Assembly: GCA_965373045.1 (NCBI GenBank)
Contig: CBDVEQ010000036.1
Coordinates: forward strand, 1-16,038
Length of the DNA: 16,038 nt
Direction of reading: 5' to 3'
Origin: DAOVDI01 sp965373045
Lineage (GTDB): Bacteria; Acidobacteriota; Aminicenantia; Aminicenantales; Aminicenantaceae
In this document: one piece after another, positions 5,996 through 14,873 of the stretch
Layout: every line of letters starts with the position of its first letter
Numbering within the stretch: the stretch's first letter is position 1
Translations under genes and position numbers: made by a program
The notes under the pieces: model-generated
What the model saw: the letters and a program-made list of their open reading frames with translations, nothing else
The model's database searches: none
Told to the model about the DNA's origin: nothing

Positions 5996-7315
5996 ATGAA
6001 TAAAATTGCCCTTATAAGTTTGGGGTGTGCCAAAAACCTTGTTGACAGCGAAGTCATGATGGGGTATCTGAGAAAATCATCCCATGTTTTTGTGCCTTCT
6101 CCCGAAGAAGCGGATATAATCATCATAAATACGTGCGGATTCATAAAACCTGCAAAGGATGAAGCTGAGGACGCTATCCAGAACGCACTTTCCGTTAAAC
6201 ATCAGAATAAGAAGGTCCGGATCATTGTTACAGGATGTTATGTTGAAAGGTACATATCCGTTTTAAGAAAAAACTATCCTGAGGTGGATGTGTGGCTTGG
6301 TGTCAAGGATTTTGACAAGATCGTACGTGCTGTACAGGATAAACCCCTTAAAAGGTCAAAGCACACTTTTCTTTATGACCATGATTCCCCGAGATCCATT
6401 TCTACTTCTCCCGTCTGGGCATATATCAAAATATCAGAAGGCTGCTCGCATAATTGTTCATTCTGTACTATCCCCATGATCAAAGGCTTCTACAGATCGC
6501 GTGAGATCGAATCGATCATACAGGAAGTTGAGATCCTTGTGTCCAAGGGAATCCGGGAGATCAATATCATCTCCCAGGACACTACTTTTTTCAGAAGAGA
6601 CAGAGGGGAAAAAACCGGTTTGATCCAACTCCTGCAGAAACTGGCCTACATTCCAAATCTCCAGTGGATACGCCTGCTTTACTGCTATCCGGAAGAGATT
6701 ACAGGTAGCCTTCTGGAGATCATGCAGGAAGATAAGATCTGTTCTTATCTTGACATTCCCTTTCAGCATTCCCATCCCCGCATCATTAAAAGCATGAACA
6801 GAGGCATGGATTCCTCAAAATCTCTAAACCTTCTGCAATCTATCCGCAAAGTCCTTCCCGATGTCTCTGTTCGAACATCACTGATCGTGGGCTATCCCCT
6901 GGAGGGAGAAAAGGAATTCACTCATCTGCTGGATTTTGTGCGTACTGCCCGGTTTGACCACTTGGGCGTTTTTACATACTGGCATGAAGAAGGCACGGAT
7001 GTATTTCATATGGGCGATCCAGTCCCTGACCATGTAAAAAATCAAAGACAGGAAGATGTTATGACTCTTCAGATGGAAATTTCCCGTAAAACAAACAAAA
7101 AATATCTAAAAAAAACAATAGATGTTCTGCTTGAAAAGCCTAAACAAGGCCATAATCATGTCTGGACAGGTCGAAGCCAGTATCAAGCTCCTGAAGTGGA
7201 CGGCAGGATCTATGTTGAAAATGTTATGATAAAAAATCCTCTGGATAAACCGATACACAAAGTTGAAATCCGATCAAGTGAAGTATATGATCTACATGGA
7301 GTTTTGGATTCATGA
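5996..7315 (+). CDS. rimO: Ribosomal protein S12 methylthiotransferase RimO (radical SAM)
   Basis: RimO adds a methylthio group to a conserved aspartate of ribosomal protein S12, using two [4Fe-4S] clusters and SAM. The N-terminal UPF0004 domain shows Cys11 (ISLGCAKNLVDSEVM), Cys47 (INTCGFI) and Cys81 (TGCY), which bind the auxiliary cluster. The radical SAM motif is C150-SHN-C154-SF-C157. The C-terminal 60 or so residues form a TRAM domain. The ISLGCAKN start and GCSHNCSFCTIP pattern point to RimO rather than MiaB. The open frame extends upstream into asnS (Met at 5870), but the family N-terminus MNKIALISLGCAKN begins at 5996, one base after the asnS stop. No clear ribosome binding site precedes it, so translation is probably coupled to asnS. 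The length, 439 residues, is normal. The end overlaps the pgpA start by ATGA. Confidence 0.95.
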   Translation: MNKIALISLGCAKNLVDSEVMMGYLRKSSHVFVPSPEEADIIIINTCGFIKPAKDEAEDAIQNALSVKHQNKKVRIIVTGCYVERYISVLRKNYPEVDVWLGVKDFDKIVRAVQDKPLKRSKHTFLYDHDSPRSISTSPVWAYIKISEGCSHNCSFCTIPMIKGFYRSREIESIIQEVEILVSKGIREINIISQDTTFFRRDRGEKTGLIQLLQKLAYIPNLQWIRLLYCYPEEITGSLLEIMQEDKICSYLDIPFQHSHPRIIKSMNRGMDSSKSLNLLQSIRKVLPDVSVRTSLIVGYPLEGEKEFTHLLDFVRTARFDHLGVFTYWHEEGTDVFHMGDPVPDHVKNQRQEDVMTLQMEISRKTNKKYLKKTIDVLLEKPKQGHNHVWTGRSQYQAPEVDGRIYVENVMIKNPLDKPIHKVEIRSSEVYDLHGVLDS

Positions 7316-7761
7316 ACATGACAGCAAAGATTTTGTCCACATTTTTTGGTGCAGGATATACTCCCATTGCACCTGGAACATTCACCAGCTTATTGATCGT
7401 GCTTTTATACCGTTTCTACCTTGTTCGTTTGGACTGGCCGATCTATCTTGCCCTGCTTCTAATAATTTTTTTCCTTGGTGTCTATGTGTCTACCCGGTTT
7501 GCCAGGGAACTGAATAAAGAGGACCCTCAGATTATTGTGATCGATGAAGTTCTTGGACAGATGATCCCTCTTTTTCTTATGAAGCCCGACTGGCTTCTTC
7601 TGGCAGCAGCTTTTGTCCTCTTCAGATTTTTTGATATCATCAAACCCTTTCCTGTGAACAAGGCAGAGCAGTTCCCTCAGGGATGGGGCATTATGATGGA
7701 CGATCTCGTTGCCGGTCTTTACGCTGGAATTATCATAAATATCTTCCTTCTCTTAAAATAG
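7312..7761 (+). CDS. pgpA: Phosphatidylglycerophosphatase A
   Basis: PgpA removes the phosphate from phosphatidylglycerophosphate to give phosphatidylglycerol at the inner membrane. The 149-residue protein has the family signatures GxGYTPIAPGT (13-23), the acidic segment DPQIIVIDEVLGQ (71-83), and FFDIIKPFP (106-114) followed by GWGIMMDDLVAG (124-135). The acidic residues in IDEV and MMDD are the expected metal-binding and catalytic set. Three or four hydrophobic helices are visible. The ATG overlaps the rimO stop (ATGA); an alternative ATG two codons later (7318) would change little. With plsY and gpsA further down the operon it forms a phospholipid group. Confidence 0.93.
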   Translation: MNMTAKILSTFFGAGYTPIAPGTFTSLLIVLLYRFYLVRLDWPIYLALLLIIFFLGVYVSTRFARELNKEDPQIIVIDEVLGQMIPLFLMKPDWLLLAAAFVLFRFFDIIKPFPVNKAEQFPQGWGIMMDDLVAGLYAGIIINIFLLLK

Positions 7762-7777
7762 CCTGATTATTCAAGAT

Positions 7778-9031
7778 ATGAGAAAACCGTTAGTGATCGA
7801 GATCCTGGCAGTAGGATCTGAACTTTTATCTCCATACTTTCAGGATACAAATTCTCTGTTTCTGACTGAAAAACTGAACGATCTGGGTCTTGAGGTTAAC
7901 TTTAAATCAATAGCCGGCGATGATTTGGAAAATCTCTCCGTGGTCATCCAGGATGCATTAAACAGATCTGATCTAATTATCAGTATTGGAGGCCTCGGAC
8001 CAACTCATGACGATCTGACCAGGGAAGCTTTTGCTTCTGTACTGGGAAAAAAGCTGGTTTTTCAAAAGGACCTTTATAAAAAAATACAAGCCAGATTCAA
8101 CCATCGCGATCGAACCATTCCTCAAATTAACAAAAAACAGGCATTTATCATTAAAGGGGCTCAAGTCATAAAGAACAATAACGGAACCGCTCCCGGGCTG
8201 TGGCTAGAGACCAAAAACAAAATCATTATTCTTCTTCCTGGCCCCCCTCATGAGATCAAACCGATGTTTGACGAATTTGTTTTGCCGCGGCTCCAGAAAT
8301 TCAGAAAAATCTTTACAGCTCACCAGGTGATCCGGACTACAGGCATGCCCGAATCCCAGATTGAGACTCTGATTTCTGATATCTATCCAGAAAATACTTT
8401 TCTAAATCTCACTATACTGGCAAAACCTGGACAGATAGATCTACTGTTAACCGCAAAATCTACAGAAAACCAGGAAAGTGCAGACACTCTTGCAGCAGGG
8501 CTTTCTGAAAAGATCAAATCACGTCTTGGAAATATTATATTCACGTTTAAGGGGAAAGACCTCGAGACCGTAGTTGGAAACATACTGCGTGTCAAGAAAT
8601 CTACTCTTGCAGTGGCGGAATCATGCACCGGAGGTCTTTTAGGCCACCGGATCACAAATGTAGCTGGAAGTTCGGATTATTTTCTCCAGGGGATAATCGT
8701 GTACAGCAATGAATCCAAAACAAGTCTTTTAGGCATAAACCCGGATTTAATCCTCAAGCATGGTGCGGTCAGCCCGGAAGTTGCTAAAGCTATGGCGGAA
8801 GGAATACGCCTGAAAGCAAGATCTGATTTCGGATTAAGCATTACAGGAATTGCCGGCCCTGGAGGAGGATCACCTGATAAACCTGTCGGACGGGTCTATA
8901 CAGCGCTGTCCTGGGAGGGAGGAATTCAAGTCGAAAAAAATTTATTCCTGGGTGACCGTCATAATATCAAACTTCAGGCAAGCCAGAAGTCCCTGGACAT
9001 GCTACGGCAGCATCTAGTAAAATCCTTATGA
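7778..9031 (+). CDS. cinA: CinA: nicotinamide-nucleotide amidase with N-terminal MoCF-like domain
   Basis: CinA recycles pyridine nucleotides: the C-terminal PncC domain deamidates nicotinamide mononucleotide, and the N-terminal COG1058 domain acts as an ADP-ribose pyrophosphatase in characterised members. The 417-residue length is standard for the two-domain form. N-terminal motifs are GGLGPTHDD (71-79), NGTAPG (135-140) and PGPPHE (154-159). PncC motifs are AESCTGG (280-286), which includes the catalytic serine of the family, and GIAGPGGG (357-364), followed by KPVGRVY. It starts 16 bases after pgpA with only a weak ribosome binding site (CAAGAT). The order cinA-thpR is common in bacteria, often with recA next; recA is absent here. 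The old competence-damage name does not imply transformation. Confidence 0.95.
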   Translation: MRKPLVIEILAVGSELLSPYFQDTNSLFLTEKLNDLGLEVNFKSIAGDDLENLSVVIQDALNRSDLIISIGGLGPTHDDLTREAFASVLGKKLVFQKDLYKKIQARFNHRDRTIPQINKKQAFIIKGAQVIKNNNGTAPGLWLETKNKIIILLPGPPHEIKPMFDEFVLPRLQKFRKIFTAHQVIRTTGMPESQIETLISDIYPENTFLNLTILAKPGQIDLLLTAKSTENQESADTLAAGLSEKIKSRLGNIIFTFKGKDLETVVGNILRVKKSTLAVAESCTGGLLGHRITNVAGSSDYFLQGIIVYSNESKTSLLGINPDLILKHGAVSPEVAKAMAEGIRLKARSDFGLSITGIAGPGGGSPDKPVGRVYTALSWEGGIQVEKNLFLGDRHNIKLQASQKSLDMLRQHLVKSL

Positions 9032-9047
9032 CCCGCAAAAAGAAATT

Positions 9048-9605
9048 ATGAGGACATTTATTGCAATTGATCTGGCCGAAACGATCAAGGACCGGATACA
9101 GAAACTTATCTTAGAATTGGATAAAGGGGATCGTTCCATTCGCTGGGTCAAACGTCACGGCATGCATATTACATTAAGCTTTCTTGGAGATATCTCTTCT
9201 GAAAAATCAAAAGATGTTTCAGCCTCTATTGAATCTTTGACAAAAAACCACGATCGATTTTCCATGAGCGTTATAGGTTCCGGATATTTTCCTCAGAAAC
9301 GGAAAAATCCCAGGATTATCTGGCTGGGAATAAAAAACAGTAAAGAGCTGATATCTCTCCATGGATCGGTCATTTCAACAATGGAAAAACTGGGATTTTC
9401 GAGGGAAAACCGCCCCTTCCATCCCCATTGCACTATTGGACGTGTAAAAGTCCCACGGGGATTAGAACCTCTCCTTGACCGCTTGGATCAAAATGCAGAG
9501 ACCGAGTTTGGCAGCATGATCGTGGATCAAATCACATTCTTCAAGAGTATTCTTAAGCCAACAGGAGCAGAATATTCCATTATTTGTAAGGGCAAACTGA
9601 GATGA
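9048..9605 (+). CDS. thpR: RNA 2',3'-cyclic phosphodiesterase (2'-5' RNA ligase family)
   Basis: ThpR (formerly LigT) opens 2',3'-cyclic phosphates on RNA ends and can join tRNA halves through 2'-5' bonds in vitro. The 185-residue protein has the two HxTx motifs of the 2H phosphoesterase superfamily: H40-I-T-L (MHITLSFLG) and H127-C-T-I (HPHCTIGRVK). The start MRTFIAIDL is characteristic. It begins 16 bases after cinA, a frequent partner, and overlaps the plsY start by ATGA. Confidence 0.93.
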   Translation: MRTFIAIDLAETIKDRIQKLILELDKGDRSIRWVKRHGMHITLSFLGDISSEKSKDVSASIESLTKNHDRFSMSVIGSGYFPQKRKNPRIIWLGIKNSKELISLHGSVISTMEKLGFSRENRPFHPHCTIGRVKVPRGLEPLLDRLDQNAETEFGSMIVDQITFFKSILKPTGAEYSIICKGKLR

Positions 9606-10192
9606 AGGTATTATTTGCTGTTTTTTCATACCTTTTTGGCGCGATTCCGTCAGGATACATCATCTATTTTATATCCGAACAAAAAGATATCCGTAAATTC
9701 GGAAGCCTGGCCACAGGAGCCACAAATATTCTCAGATTAAAGGGATGGAAGTTTGCTGTTCCTGTCATGTTCATCGATCTTTTTAAAGGATTTCTCCCTG
9801 TATATCTTGCTCTACAACTATTTAATGACAACCGTTATGCTTTAATATGTGCCTTTTTAGCAATCATTGGACATTGTTATCCTGTCTATATTAAGTTTAA
9901 GGGGGGAAAAGGTGTTGCGACCTTTATCGGTACCTTTGCCGCACTGGCTGTGTTACCGCTTTTGATCGGGCTGGCCGTTTTTGTATTGGTCGTTGCTTTG
10001 TTTCGATATGTTTCTCTGGGATCTCTTCTGGCAGCCATAAGTTTGATCCCTTCAACCTTTTTTATCACAAGGGATTACGAACTTGTTATATTCACAATTG
10101 CAGTTTTTCTTTTGATCGTTTTCAGGCATGCCGGCAATATCAATCGTCTGGCACACGGTCAGGAAAGAAAATTGGGTCATAGAAACCAATGA
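9602..10192 (+). CDS. plsY: Acyl-phosphate:glycerol-3-phosphate acyltransferase PlsY
   Basis: PlsY transfers an acyl chain from acyl-phosphate to the sn-1 position of glycerol-3-phosphate, the first step of phosphatidic acid synthesis, at the inner membrane. The 196-residue protein has about six or seven hydrophobic helices and three loop motifs: RKFGSLATGATNILR (31-45), KFKGGKGVAT (98-107) and RHAGNINRLAHGQERK (175-190). Motif 1 is usually GSGNxGxTN; here the third and fourth positions are Leu and Ala. Motif 3 usually has an acidic residue where Gly178 stands. Its substrate is made by GpsA, encoded directly downstream with an ATGA overlap. Confidence 0.92.
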   Translation: MKVLFAVFSYLFGAIPSGYIIYFISEQKDIRKFGSLATGATNILRLKGWKFAVPVMFIDLFKGFLPVYLALQLFNDNRYALICAFLAIIGHCYPVYIKFKGGKGVATFIGTFAALAVLPLLIGLAVFVLVVALFRYVSLGSLLAAISLIPSTFFITRDYELVIFTIAVFLLIVFRHAGNINRLAHGQERKLGHRNQ

Positions 10193-11193
10193 AAGCAGCA
10201 GTTATCGGTGGTGGGTCCTGGGGAAGCGCTTTTGCACTTTATCTCGGCCGTTTGAAAATCCGTACAAAACTCTGGATTCGAGAAAAGGAGGTCCTTGACC
10301 ATCTGGTCCGGAAAAAAGAAAACAAGACGTTTCTTCCCGGCTTTCAATTTCCTTCATCTGTGACTTTTTACTCTGACCTGGAGGAAACCATCAATTCATC
10401 TGATATTGTTTTTGTTGCTGTTCCATCTCAGTTTTGCCGTGAGTTGTATAAACGGATGGCAAATCACATGAATCCTGAACAGATCATTGTCAGTCTGACA
10501 AAAGGGATTGAAGAAAAAAGCCTCCTTAGGATGAGCCAGGTAACTCAGAATACTTTTTCGCGCTCGTTTCCCCTAAAGATAGCTGTTTTATCCGGGCCCA
10601 GTTTCGCAAAAGAAGTTGCCCAATCACATCCTACCGCAGTCGTTATTGCTTCTTAAGATATAGCCCTGGCTAAAAAAATACAGTGTTTTATTTCCAGCCC
10701 TATCCTTAGATGTTACACCAGTACAGATGTCATTGGTGTAGAAATTTCAGGAGCAATTAAAAATGTGATCGCAATTGCTGCCGGAATTTCAGACGGTCTA
10801 AAATATGGATACAATACAAGGGCAGCTTTGATCACAAGAGGTATAGCAGAACTAACGCGCCTTGGCTTGAATTTAAAAGCAAAAATGGAAACATTTTCAG
10901 GACTGGCAGGTATTGGCGACCTTGTTCTCACTTGTACAGGACAGTTAAGCCGGAATCGGCAAGTCGGGATAGAATTGGGACAGGGAAAAAACCTTTCCAG
11001 TATTGTTACAAAAATGGACATGATCGCTGAAGGTGTTACGACAACATCTTCTGTCCATAATTTATCTACACAGATGCATCATGAAATGCCTATCTGTGAC
11101 CAGGTCTACAAAGTTTTATATAAAAACAAATCTCCTGAAGATGCTCTTCAGGATCTTATGACACGGAAATTAAAAGATGAATTTTATTCATAG
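10189..11193 (+). pseudogene. gpsA: Glycerol-3-phosphate dehydrogenase [NAD(P)+], interrupted by one in-frame stop
   Basis: GpsA reduces dihydroxyacetone phosphate to glycerol-3-phosphate, the substrate of PlsY encoded just upstream. Codons 1-155 give the Rossmann domain (AVIGGGSWGSAFA at 4-16, SLTKGIEEKSL, LSGPSFAKEVA at 134-144). Codon 156 (10654-10656) is TAA. The same frame continues at once with DIALAKKIQ and the whole C-terminal domain: TSTDVIGVEISGAIKNVIAIAAG with the catalytic-type Lys191, then ALITRGIAE, GLAGIGDLVLTCT and RNRQVG, to a stop at 11191-11193. Counted through the stop, the product is 334 residues, the normal length. Homologues commonly have Ala-Ser-Glu-Asp here, so a GAA-to-TAA change is the simplest explanation. 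Fragments are 10189-10656 and 10657-11193; a GTG at 10765 could restart translation but would lose conserved residues. An assembly or read error, a true null allele and stop readthrough cannot be separated from this sequence. Confidence 0.88.
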
Positions 11194-11201
11194 GGGGAAA
11201 A

Positions 11202-11972
11202 ATGAGAATTAAATGGACCGTGATCTTTTTATTATGCTCATTGTTGATGTTCTGTACCTCCACATCAAAAAAAATCGAGACAAAGCAGAAGAGTGATCCG
11301 AAATACCAGTACAACTTGGGACTTTTCTACTTAAATGAAGGAAACCCAGACAGCGCTGTCACCTGTTTAAACAGGAGCCTTCAAATAAAACCAGGGAATT
11401 ATCTGGCTTATCACGCTCTTGGCCTTGCGTATTCTATGAAAGGTGAACTAGAAAAATCTATTGCCTCTTTTCAGTCTGTGCTTAAGATCAACCCTAAATC
11501 CACGGAAACAAGAAATGCGCTGGGAATAATTTACCAGGAAATGGGATTCCTGGACAAAGCTGAAGAAGAATTCAAGTTGGCCATTGCGGATAAGTCCTAT
11601 ACATCACGTGCACTTCCTCATTATAACCTTGCCCGTCTATATCAATTAAGAAACAGGATGGAAGATGCAATTTTTCATTTGGAAAATGCCATTGCGCTAA
11701 ATAATAGGTTTGTTATGGCCTTAAACCTGAAAGGGATCATTCTGGAAGACATGAACAGATTGCATGAGGCTATTAATGCCTATCAAAAGGCATTGAATGC
11801 ATTAGATCTATCCAAATCCGATGACACACAGATTCAATACAATCTGGCTGTTGCTCACTTTAAAAACAGAGAATATATAACCGCCAGACAGATCTTCGAA
11901 AAGATCTACAACCAGGTCACTGATCTAGAAATGAAAAAAGATATTCTTAAATATCTCAAAATGATAAAATAG
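11202..11972 (+). CDS. Exported tetratricopeptide repeat (TPR) protein
   Basis: This 256-residue protein has an N-terminal hydrophobic segment (residues 6-17) after positive residues, followed by Cys18-Thr-Ser. That looks like a lipoprotein signal, but Phe at -1 is a poor lipobox, so a plain membrane anchor or cleaved signal is also possible. At least six TPR units follow, at about 33-66, 67-100, 101-134, 138-171, 172-205 and 209-242, with the usual pattern (YNLGLFYLNEGNPDSAVTCL, then IKPGN). TPR arrays are protein-binding scaffolds; the periplasm is the likely location. The start is 8 bases after gpsA with a GGGGG ribosome binding site. PilF/PilW-like pilotins have a similar layout, but no pilus genes are here, so I assign no function. 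Confidence 0.82.
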   Translation: MRIKWTVIFLLCSLLMFCTSTSKKIETKQKSDPKYQYNLGLFYLNEGNPDSAVTCLNRSLQIKPGNYLAYHALGLAYSMKGELEKSIASFQSVLKINPKSTETRNALGIIYQEMGFLDKAEEEFKLAIADKSYTSRALPHYNLARLYQLRNRMEDAIFHLENAIALNNRFVMALNLKGIILEDMNRLHEAINAYQKALNALDLSKSDDTQIQYNLAVAHFKNREYITARQIFEKIYNQVTDLEMKKDILKYLKMIK

Positions 11973-12036
11973 AAGAAATCGTTTTTGTTTTATGTTATTT
12001 TAAATCTGTTTTTAAGCGTGGATCATTCTTAAGTCA

Positions 12037-13374
12037 ATGTTCATAGCAATATTGAATAAAAATATTTTAGTTACTATAACTTTGCTGTTTTTCACATTTC
12101 TTCCCCTGCATTCCGGTCAGATAGAAGATTCCCCTTTTCCTTTTACACATTTCCAATTGAAGAATGGTTTGAATGTCATCTTGGCCGAAGACTATTCATT
12201 CCCAGTTGTGTCTGTTGCAGTAGCTTATCATGTCGGTTCTTTTCATGAATCTGAAGGAAAATCCGGCCTCGCCCATCTCCTGGAAACACTCATGTTTCAA
12301 GGCTCAAGAAATGTCGGCCGAATGCAGCATATTAACTTCATCAACAGAACAGGGGGAAGATTTGATGCCCTTACTACTGTGGACAAGACGATCTTTCATC
12401 AGACCGTCCCAGCCAATCAACTTGAACTTGTTTTATGGCTTGAGTCAGACAGAATGTTTTCCCTCAGAATCACCAGAGAAAAAGTCGAGAAGGCTAAACA
12501 ATCACTTATAGATGGAATCCGGTTTCGAAAGCTGGATGACCCCTATATGAGTAGTTCCTTGTATTTCAACCAGCTTCTTTTTGGAGACTATTCTTACAAT
12601 CATCCGGTTATAGGTTTTGAAACAGATCTGCGCAGTCTGTCACTGCAAGATGTGAGAAGTTTTTATTCGAATTATTACAGACCGAATAATTCTGTTATCT
12701 GCATCGCCGGGCATATTGACAAAGTAAGGACAAGAGAGCTTTTGGAAAAGTATTTTCAATCGATTCCCGCAGGACCAAAATTAGAAGAAACAAAAAAAAT
12801 TGAATTTCATGATATTCTGGAGGACATCCATTTCAGCGAGAAATCAGTGCCAACTTCACCGAGATTATATATTGGATATAGAATAACATCACCCTATTCA
12901 GATGATTATTTTCCTATGGACATCTGCAGCTACATCCTTGTCAAAGGAACTACATCAAGGTTATACAAACGGTTGGTAACAAAAGATCGCATAGCGACTT
13001 CTCTAGGTGGAGGGATAGAGATCAGAAAGGATCGTGCAGTTTTTAAAATATTTGTAGTCCTCAATAATGAGGTTAATCGCGCCCGGTGTCAAAGAGCTGT
13101 CTTTTCCGAAATCAATAAATTCATATCCAATCTCATCTCTCCAAAGGAATTGGCAAAGGCTAAAATGATGTTGAAATCTAATTATCTAAGCAAATTTGCG
13201 ACTGTTTCCGGACGCGCTGTTTTTCTCGCCAACAGGTTTCTGGAACGGAATCACACTGAACAGATTTATTCAGAATTGAACCAATTCTTGTCCGTAACAT
13301 CCCACAGGGTCATGATAATTGCCAACAAATATTTCTCAAAACATAAAGTCATCCTGGATGTAGAGATCAGATGA
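12037..13374 (+). CDS. M16-family peptidase homologue with degenerate zinc motif (HLLET)
   Basis: This 445-residue protein starts with a signal peptide or anchor (about residues 9-27) and has the two-lobed M16B layout. The N-lobe begins LKNGLNVILAEDYSFPVVSV (41-60) and the usual GLAHLLEHMMFKGT element reads GLAHLLETLMFQGS (77-90). His80 and Glu83 are present, but Thr84 replaces the second zinc histidine. The third ligand, a Glu about 76 residues later, aligns with Gly160 (LIDGIRFRKLDDPY). The Arg/Tyr pair of the C-lobe is also lost (RLVTKDRIATS). Zinc peptidase activity is therefore doubtful. The next gene, overlapping by ATGA, is a second M16 homologue, so the two probably form a heterodimer like other bacterial M16B pairs and mitochondrial MPP. 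The start has no good ribosome binding site; the 64-base gap before it shows no terminator. Confidence 0.9.
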   Translation: MFIAILNKNILVTITLLFFTFLPLHSGQIEDSPFPFTHFQLKNGLNVILAEDYSFPVVSVAVAYHVGSFHESEGKSGLAHLLETLMFQGSRNVGRMQHINFINRTGGRFDALTTVDKTIFHQTVPANQLELVLWLESDRMFSLRITREKVEKAKQSLIDGIRFRKLDDPYMSSSLYFNQLLFGDYSYNHPVIGFETDLRSLSLQDVRSFYSNYYRPNNSVICIAGHIDKVRTRELLEKYFQSIPAGPKLEETKKIEFHDILEDIHFSEKSVPTSPRLYIGYRITSPYSDDYFPMDICSYILVKGTTSRLYKRLVTKDRIATSLGGGIEIRKDRAVFKIFVVLNNEVNRARCQRAVFSEINKFISNLISPKELAKAKMMLKSNYLSKFATVSGRAVFLANRFLERNHTEQIYSELNQFLSVTSHRVMIIANKYFSKHKVILDVEIR

Positions 13375-14855
13375 AAAAAGGTTATGCTTTTGTTAAACAT
13401 TATTTGCGAGGATTTATTTATCTGCTCACTGTATTATTCTTTATCTCATTCTCCTTTCTGAATGCCCAGGAACGTTTCCGGCGGTTTCCTCCTTCTCCCC
13501 AATCCCTTGTTGATCTTAATCTCCCTGAGATAAGATCACATAAATTAACCAACAGCCTTAGACTCTCTGTCGTTCAAAACACACAATCACCTGATATTCA
13601 TTTACAGTTGATCATCTTCGCGGGCGAAAGTCATTCTCCAGATGATCTTCCCGGCCTGGCAACTTTTACCGCTCACATGCTTTCAAAGGGAACATCATCA
13701 TTCTCTTCATCCGAGTTTGAAAACATCCTTGCTTCCATAGGAGGAAGATTCGCCGTTTCAGTCTTTCCTGAACATACTATTATCTCAATATCATTTTTAG
13801 AAGAATTTCTGTACGAAGGATTGGATGTCCTTGGAAAACTCGTTAAAAACCCTTCTTTCAGTCAAAGGGAGATCGCCAAACTGAAAACATCTCTTTATTA
13901 TAATATGGCTGGAAAGAGGTTTGATCCCGATTTTGTATCCAGACGCCTTATGCTTCGCATCCTTTTTCAGGATCATCCCCATCAGAAAATCACATTCAGC
14001 GAAGATGGAATCAAGAATATCAAACACGATAATGTTCGCAAGTACTTCCAAACATTTTACAGGCCCAACAATTCCCACCTTATATTGATCGGAGGAATCG
14101 ATTTCCAGACTGCTTCCAGAGTTGTCAGCCGCCACCTGAATACCTGGAGAAAAAACAATCTAAAATATTCCCCTATATCTCCTCCCAAGCCTGTAAAGCG
14201 TCTAAGAATCTGTCTGGTGGATATGCCACAAATTGATGACACCACAATATTTATAGGCAATGTCATCACGCTCAATGTACCGGAAGATTATTTCTCATAT
14301 TCTGTTTTTAACAGAGTTCTCGGCAGCACTCCGAACAGCAGGATATTCATGAACCTCAGGGAAACAAAAGGTTATGCTTACTATGCTTTCAGTCAACTAG
14401 ATCTATTTAATAAATTCGGTATTTTTTTCATCAGAGCAAAGGTTCGTTCTGATGTGGTTCTTCTTTCAATTGAAGAAGTATTACGAGAAATAGACCATGT
14501 CATGAAAGTAAAAATCCCCAGCCAGGAGATAGAGCAGGCAAAATTCTATCTGCTGGGAAATTTTCCGATTAAAATGGCAGAATCGAGCTTTTTTTCAAAA
14601 AAGGTTTCAGAGATTATCGCCTTTGATCTGGGAGAGGCTCATTGGGCAAATTATTACGAGAACATTATGCAGATTGATTCAAACAAGGTCTTTGAACTGA
14701 TCAAGGACAGCTCGATTCTGACACCAACCATTGTTATTGTGACAAATGCAAATTTGAGTGCGGAAGAAAATCCCTTTATCGATGAATTGATCGAAAAGTT
14801 TGGCGAAGTAGAAGTTTATAATTATAAAGGTATGCTGCAATACACACTGAGATAA
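13371..14855 (+). CDS. M16-family peptidase homologue lacking the zinc motif, alpha-like partner
   Basis: This 494-residue protein has an N-terminal hydrophobic signal (about 13-31, ending LNAQ). A two-lobed M16 body starts near residue 54. The motif region reads GLATFTAHMLSKGT (95-108): Thr98 and Ala101 stand where the zinc His and catalytic Glu belong, and only His102 remains. No Glu occurs at the third-ligand position (YYNMAGKRFDPDF, 176-188). The C-lobe keeps the Arg-Glu-x-x-Gly-x-x-Tyr element (RETKGYAY, Arg330 and Tyr337) that non-catalytic M16 subunits supply to the active site of their partner. It thus looks like the alpha-type subunit of a periplasmic M16 pair with the upstream gene. 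It overlaps that gene by ATGA and lies 18 bases before ftcD. The substrate is unknown. Confidence 0.9.
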   Translation: MKKGYAFVKHYLRGFIYLLTVLFFISFSFLNAQERFRRFPPSPQSLVDLNLPEIRSHKLTNSLRLSVVQNTQSPDIHLQLIIFAGESHSPDDLPGLATFTAHMLSKGTSSFSSSEFENILASIGGRFAVSVFPEHTIISISFLEEFLYEGLDVLGKLVKNPSFSQREIAKLKTSLYYNMAGKRFDPDFVSRRLMLRILFQDHPHQKITFSEDGIKNIKHDNVRKYFQTFYRPNNSHLILIGGIDFQTASRVVSRHLNTWRKNNLKYSPISPPKPVKRLRICLVDMPQIDDTTIFIGNVITLNVPEDYFSYSVFNRVLGSTPNSRIFMNLRETKGYAYYAFSQLDLFNKFGIFFIRAKVRSDVVLLSIEEVLREIDHVMKVKIPSQEIEQAKFYLLGNFPIKMAESSFFSKKVSEIIAFDLGEAHWANYYENIMQIDSNKVFELIKDSSILTPTIVIVTNANLSAEENPFIDELIEKFGEVEVYNYKGMLQYTLR

Positions 14856-14873
14856 CAACTAAGGAGAAAATAC

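Noticed and set aside
10765..11193. Independent gene starting at GTG 10765
   Set aside because: It is the in-frame continuation of gpsA and lacks the conserved residues just before the GTG; no ribosome binding site is seen.
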